A stretch of DNA of 64,000 nt from NCBI GenBank assembly GCA_025084515.1, contig JAJAGP010000754.1, forward strand, positions 1 through 64,000, in the 5' to 3' direction. This DNA comes from Ancistrus triradiatus. Taxonomy: Eukaryota > Chordata > Actinopteri > Siluriformes > Loricariidae. This document shows, piece after piece, positions 62,481 to 64,000 of this stretch. How positions within the stretch are numbered: the first letter of the stretch is position 1; every line of letters begins with the position of its first letter. Below the pieces are notes generated by a model that did no database searches, was not told the DNA's origin, and saw only the letters and a list, made by a program, of their open reading frames with translations. The translations under genes and the position numbers were made by a program.

Positions 62481-63787
62481 CACTGTTGTCCTATCGAATC
62501 GTACCAGCAAAAATAGGTGCAAACAGCTGGCTGATACAATGGCTATGAAAAATTCTCATGCGCATGCTTCTTGGACATTTGTTCAGCTGTCCACTTTCCC
62601 TGTCACTGCAGACGATGAACATTATTACTGATTTCCAGGCCAGTACAACCAAGAAGGAAGTTTCTTCAAGTATTTTAGCTCTTCAAGTCGGGATAGTGGC
62701 TATCTGCGGCCATATCTGAGTAGAGTGAATGCTTTTATAGCAGTAAAAAGTTCATGGTACCCTATGAAAAGTTAACCATGTCTACCCAAATCAGCAGAAA
62801 TTAAGAAGTCCTCATCGAGCCTCAAAAAGCACTTAGTTGTAAGCACCACTTGTTCCTGCTTTGCTAACATTGCTTTCCAGGTGCTTTGCCACACGTTTAC
62901 TTATTAAATTAAATTCTGGCTGTGTAAACTGCTGCTGTGTTAGTCATGCTAACACTATGTAGCTGCTCGTACTTTTGTAAGCAAAATATCTATGATGTCA
63001 TAGGTTCTGCTCGATTATTTTTTCTCTTACATTTACTTAAGTCATTGTTAAGAAAGGTATTGTTGTTTTTGCTCAAGTACGAGTATTGGGTACTTTATAC
63101 AGCTAATGCTAATACAGCTAATAATTATATGTAGCTATAATATAAGCTTACCTAAACAGCACTTTTAATGGCAAAGCCATTTTTCTATGATACAGTAGTC
63201 ATTGTAGTTTGTCAGATGTTTGGTAATGAAACATATCCCAAGTGCTAAACTCTGACAGCAGTTTATATAAGAGCTATTTCCCCTCTGAACTGGATCTGGA
63301 TTGGATGGGTTATGGCCAAGGCCTGCGCCGTCACCCAGGGACAATTTGTGCTCATGCCCAGGCTCACCCAGACAGTGGGGATGATTTGAGAAATATGGAT
63401 TTTTCTCCCCTTTTGCTGCCTGTGCCCAAAATGCAGCATCAAACAAGCAGCGTACTTCTGTCATGTCAGAACATGAGAACATGTTGCAGAGAGATTGATG
63501 AGTGTCATAAATCAATGTCTGAAAACTGCACAAGTACGATTCTGTTGGGAATGACTACCACTTAATCACGGTGACATGTTCACTTCCACACGCAAACTAA
63601 AAATGTACAAATGGAGTTCACTAAATTAAAAAAAATACTACTTCCATTTTGAATAGCAGGCCTTAGGGGTGTCAGTCCAGGTGTCAGAACGGTAGTCCTG
63701 GAGGACTGCAGCGCTGTAGTGTTTAGCATTCGCTCTCACCGCAGAGTCAAATTCTTCAGAATCCCTTTATTTGGCAAAGTATGTTAC
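62481..63787. other. Mostly single-copy; one weak repeat relic
   Basis: The stretch 63670-63735 (GGTAGTCCTGGAGGACTGCA) resembles a common fish repeat with a TCCTGGAGGGCC core. Two overlapping 107- and 122-codon frames near 63165-63565 lack recognisable content. Confidence 0.35.
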
Positions 63788-64000
63788 TAGTGGTGTGCGG
63801 TCAGGCCCTTCTAACCCTTCTGAGAAGGGGTAAGAAACAGGTCTATGTGAAATATTATACAAATATTTAATTCATGAATAAAGTCAAATCAAAAACTTCA
63901 CCCAATTCAAAATGCTACTCTGCGTTTTCTTGGTTGCTATAGGACGTATATATCTGACTGAGAGTGCTACTAACCAATCAAAACTGCTCATTACGACAGC
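63788..64000 (+). mobile_element. hAT-like element S, copy 2 (cut by the window end)
   Basis: TAGTGGTGTGCGGTCAGGCC start, AACCCTTCTGAGAAGGGGTA, ATTCATGAATAAAGTCAAAT, then ACTCTGCGTTTTCTTGG and GTGCTACTAACCAATCAAAA. Collinear with the split copy at 14331-15870, and the reference for that copy's interrupted site. Confidence 0.7.

Noticed and set aside
63165..63565. Overlapping 122-codon minus and 107-codon plus frames
   Set aside because: Opposite-strand frames over the same DNA, no motif, no exon signals.

Overview
This window is repeat-rich, AT-biased vertebrate DNA from a ray-finned fish. The evidence is the repeat content: at least ten lineages of Tc1-like DNA transposon, fish-type tRNA-derived SINEs, a DANA/V-SINE-like copy, a LINE reverse-transcriptase relic, hAT, PIF/Harbinger and Tigger/pogo non-autonomous elements, and long AT, GT, CA, GATA and poly-G tracts. 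The repeat mix suggests an ostariophysan (catfish, characin or relative), but that is an inference from remembered repeats, not a measurement. I found no host protein-coding gene, no tRNA gene and no intact transposase. The window reads as an intergenic or intronic stretch filled by successive mobile-element insertions, separated by 0.5-2 kb blocks of apparently single-copy sequence.

Layout. 1-9.3 kb: a hAT element (373-1155, clean 8-bp target duplication) inside a palindromic repeat, a Tigger-like MITE, a DANA-like SINE beside a near-perfect 70-bp palindrome, relics of five Tc1 lineages, two tRNA-SINEs and a LINE tail. 9.3-11.3 kb: single-copy AT-rich sequence with many TAATTA-type motifs. 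11.3-19 kb: a Tc1 rearranged into an inverted repeat (11341-13041), a Tc1 inserted into a hAT element (14331-15870), a PIF/Harbinger MITE (16065-16653) and a Tc1 deletion derivative keeping only the DNA-binding half of transposase (17961-18862). 19-26 kb: retroelement tails, a LINE RT relic (20060-21110) and further Tc1 fragments. 26.9-42.2 kb: nested structures: Tc1 in Tc1 (26895-28887), Tc1 in a palindromic repeat (33262-34656), and Tc1 in Tigger (39495-42237), where the Tc1 itself carries an antisense 28S rRNA fragment (40117-40510). 42-52 kb: single-copy blocks, a 46-base G run, a MITE, tRNA-SINEs, and a Tc1 interrupted by a GC/CpG-rich 1.4-kb insert with internal direct repeats (50187-51590). 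52-60 kb: a nearly complete but broken Tc1 (52122-53943), retroelement tails, a roughly fifty-copy 30-bp minisatellite (56178-57770) and a nearly full-length broken Tc1 (58455-60043). 60-64 kb: mostly single-copy, with a palindromic repeat and the start of a second hAT copy running off the end.

The elements do not act as a system. What they offer is a readable order of insertions. One Tc1 lineage (termini beginning CAGTGGTGCTTGAAAG) has nine copies here in many states of decay: near full length, solo deletion derivatives, inverted dimer, head-only and nested. The most unusual objects are the 28S rRNA patch inside a Tc1 transposase, the inverted-dimer Tc1, the CpG-rich insert of unknown origin, and the minisatellite whose unit repeats a GATA-factor-like motif every 30 bp. 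I found no convincing new multi-gene biological system.
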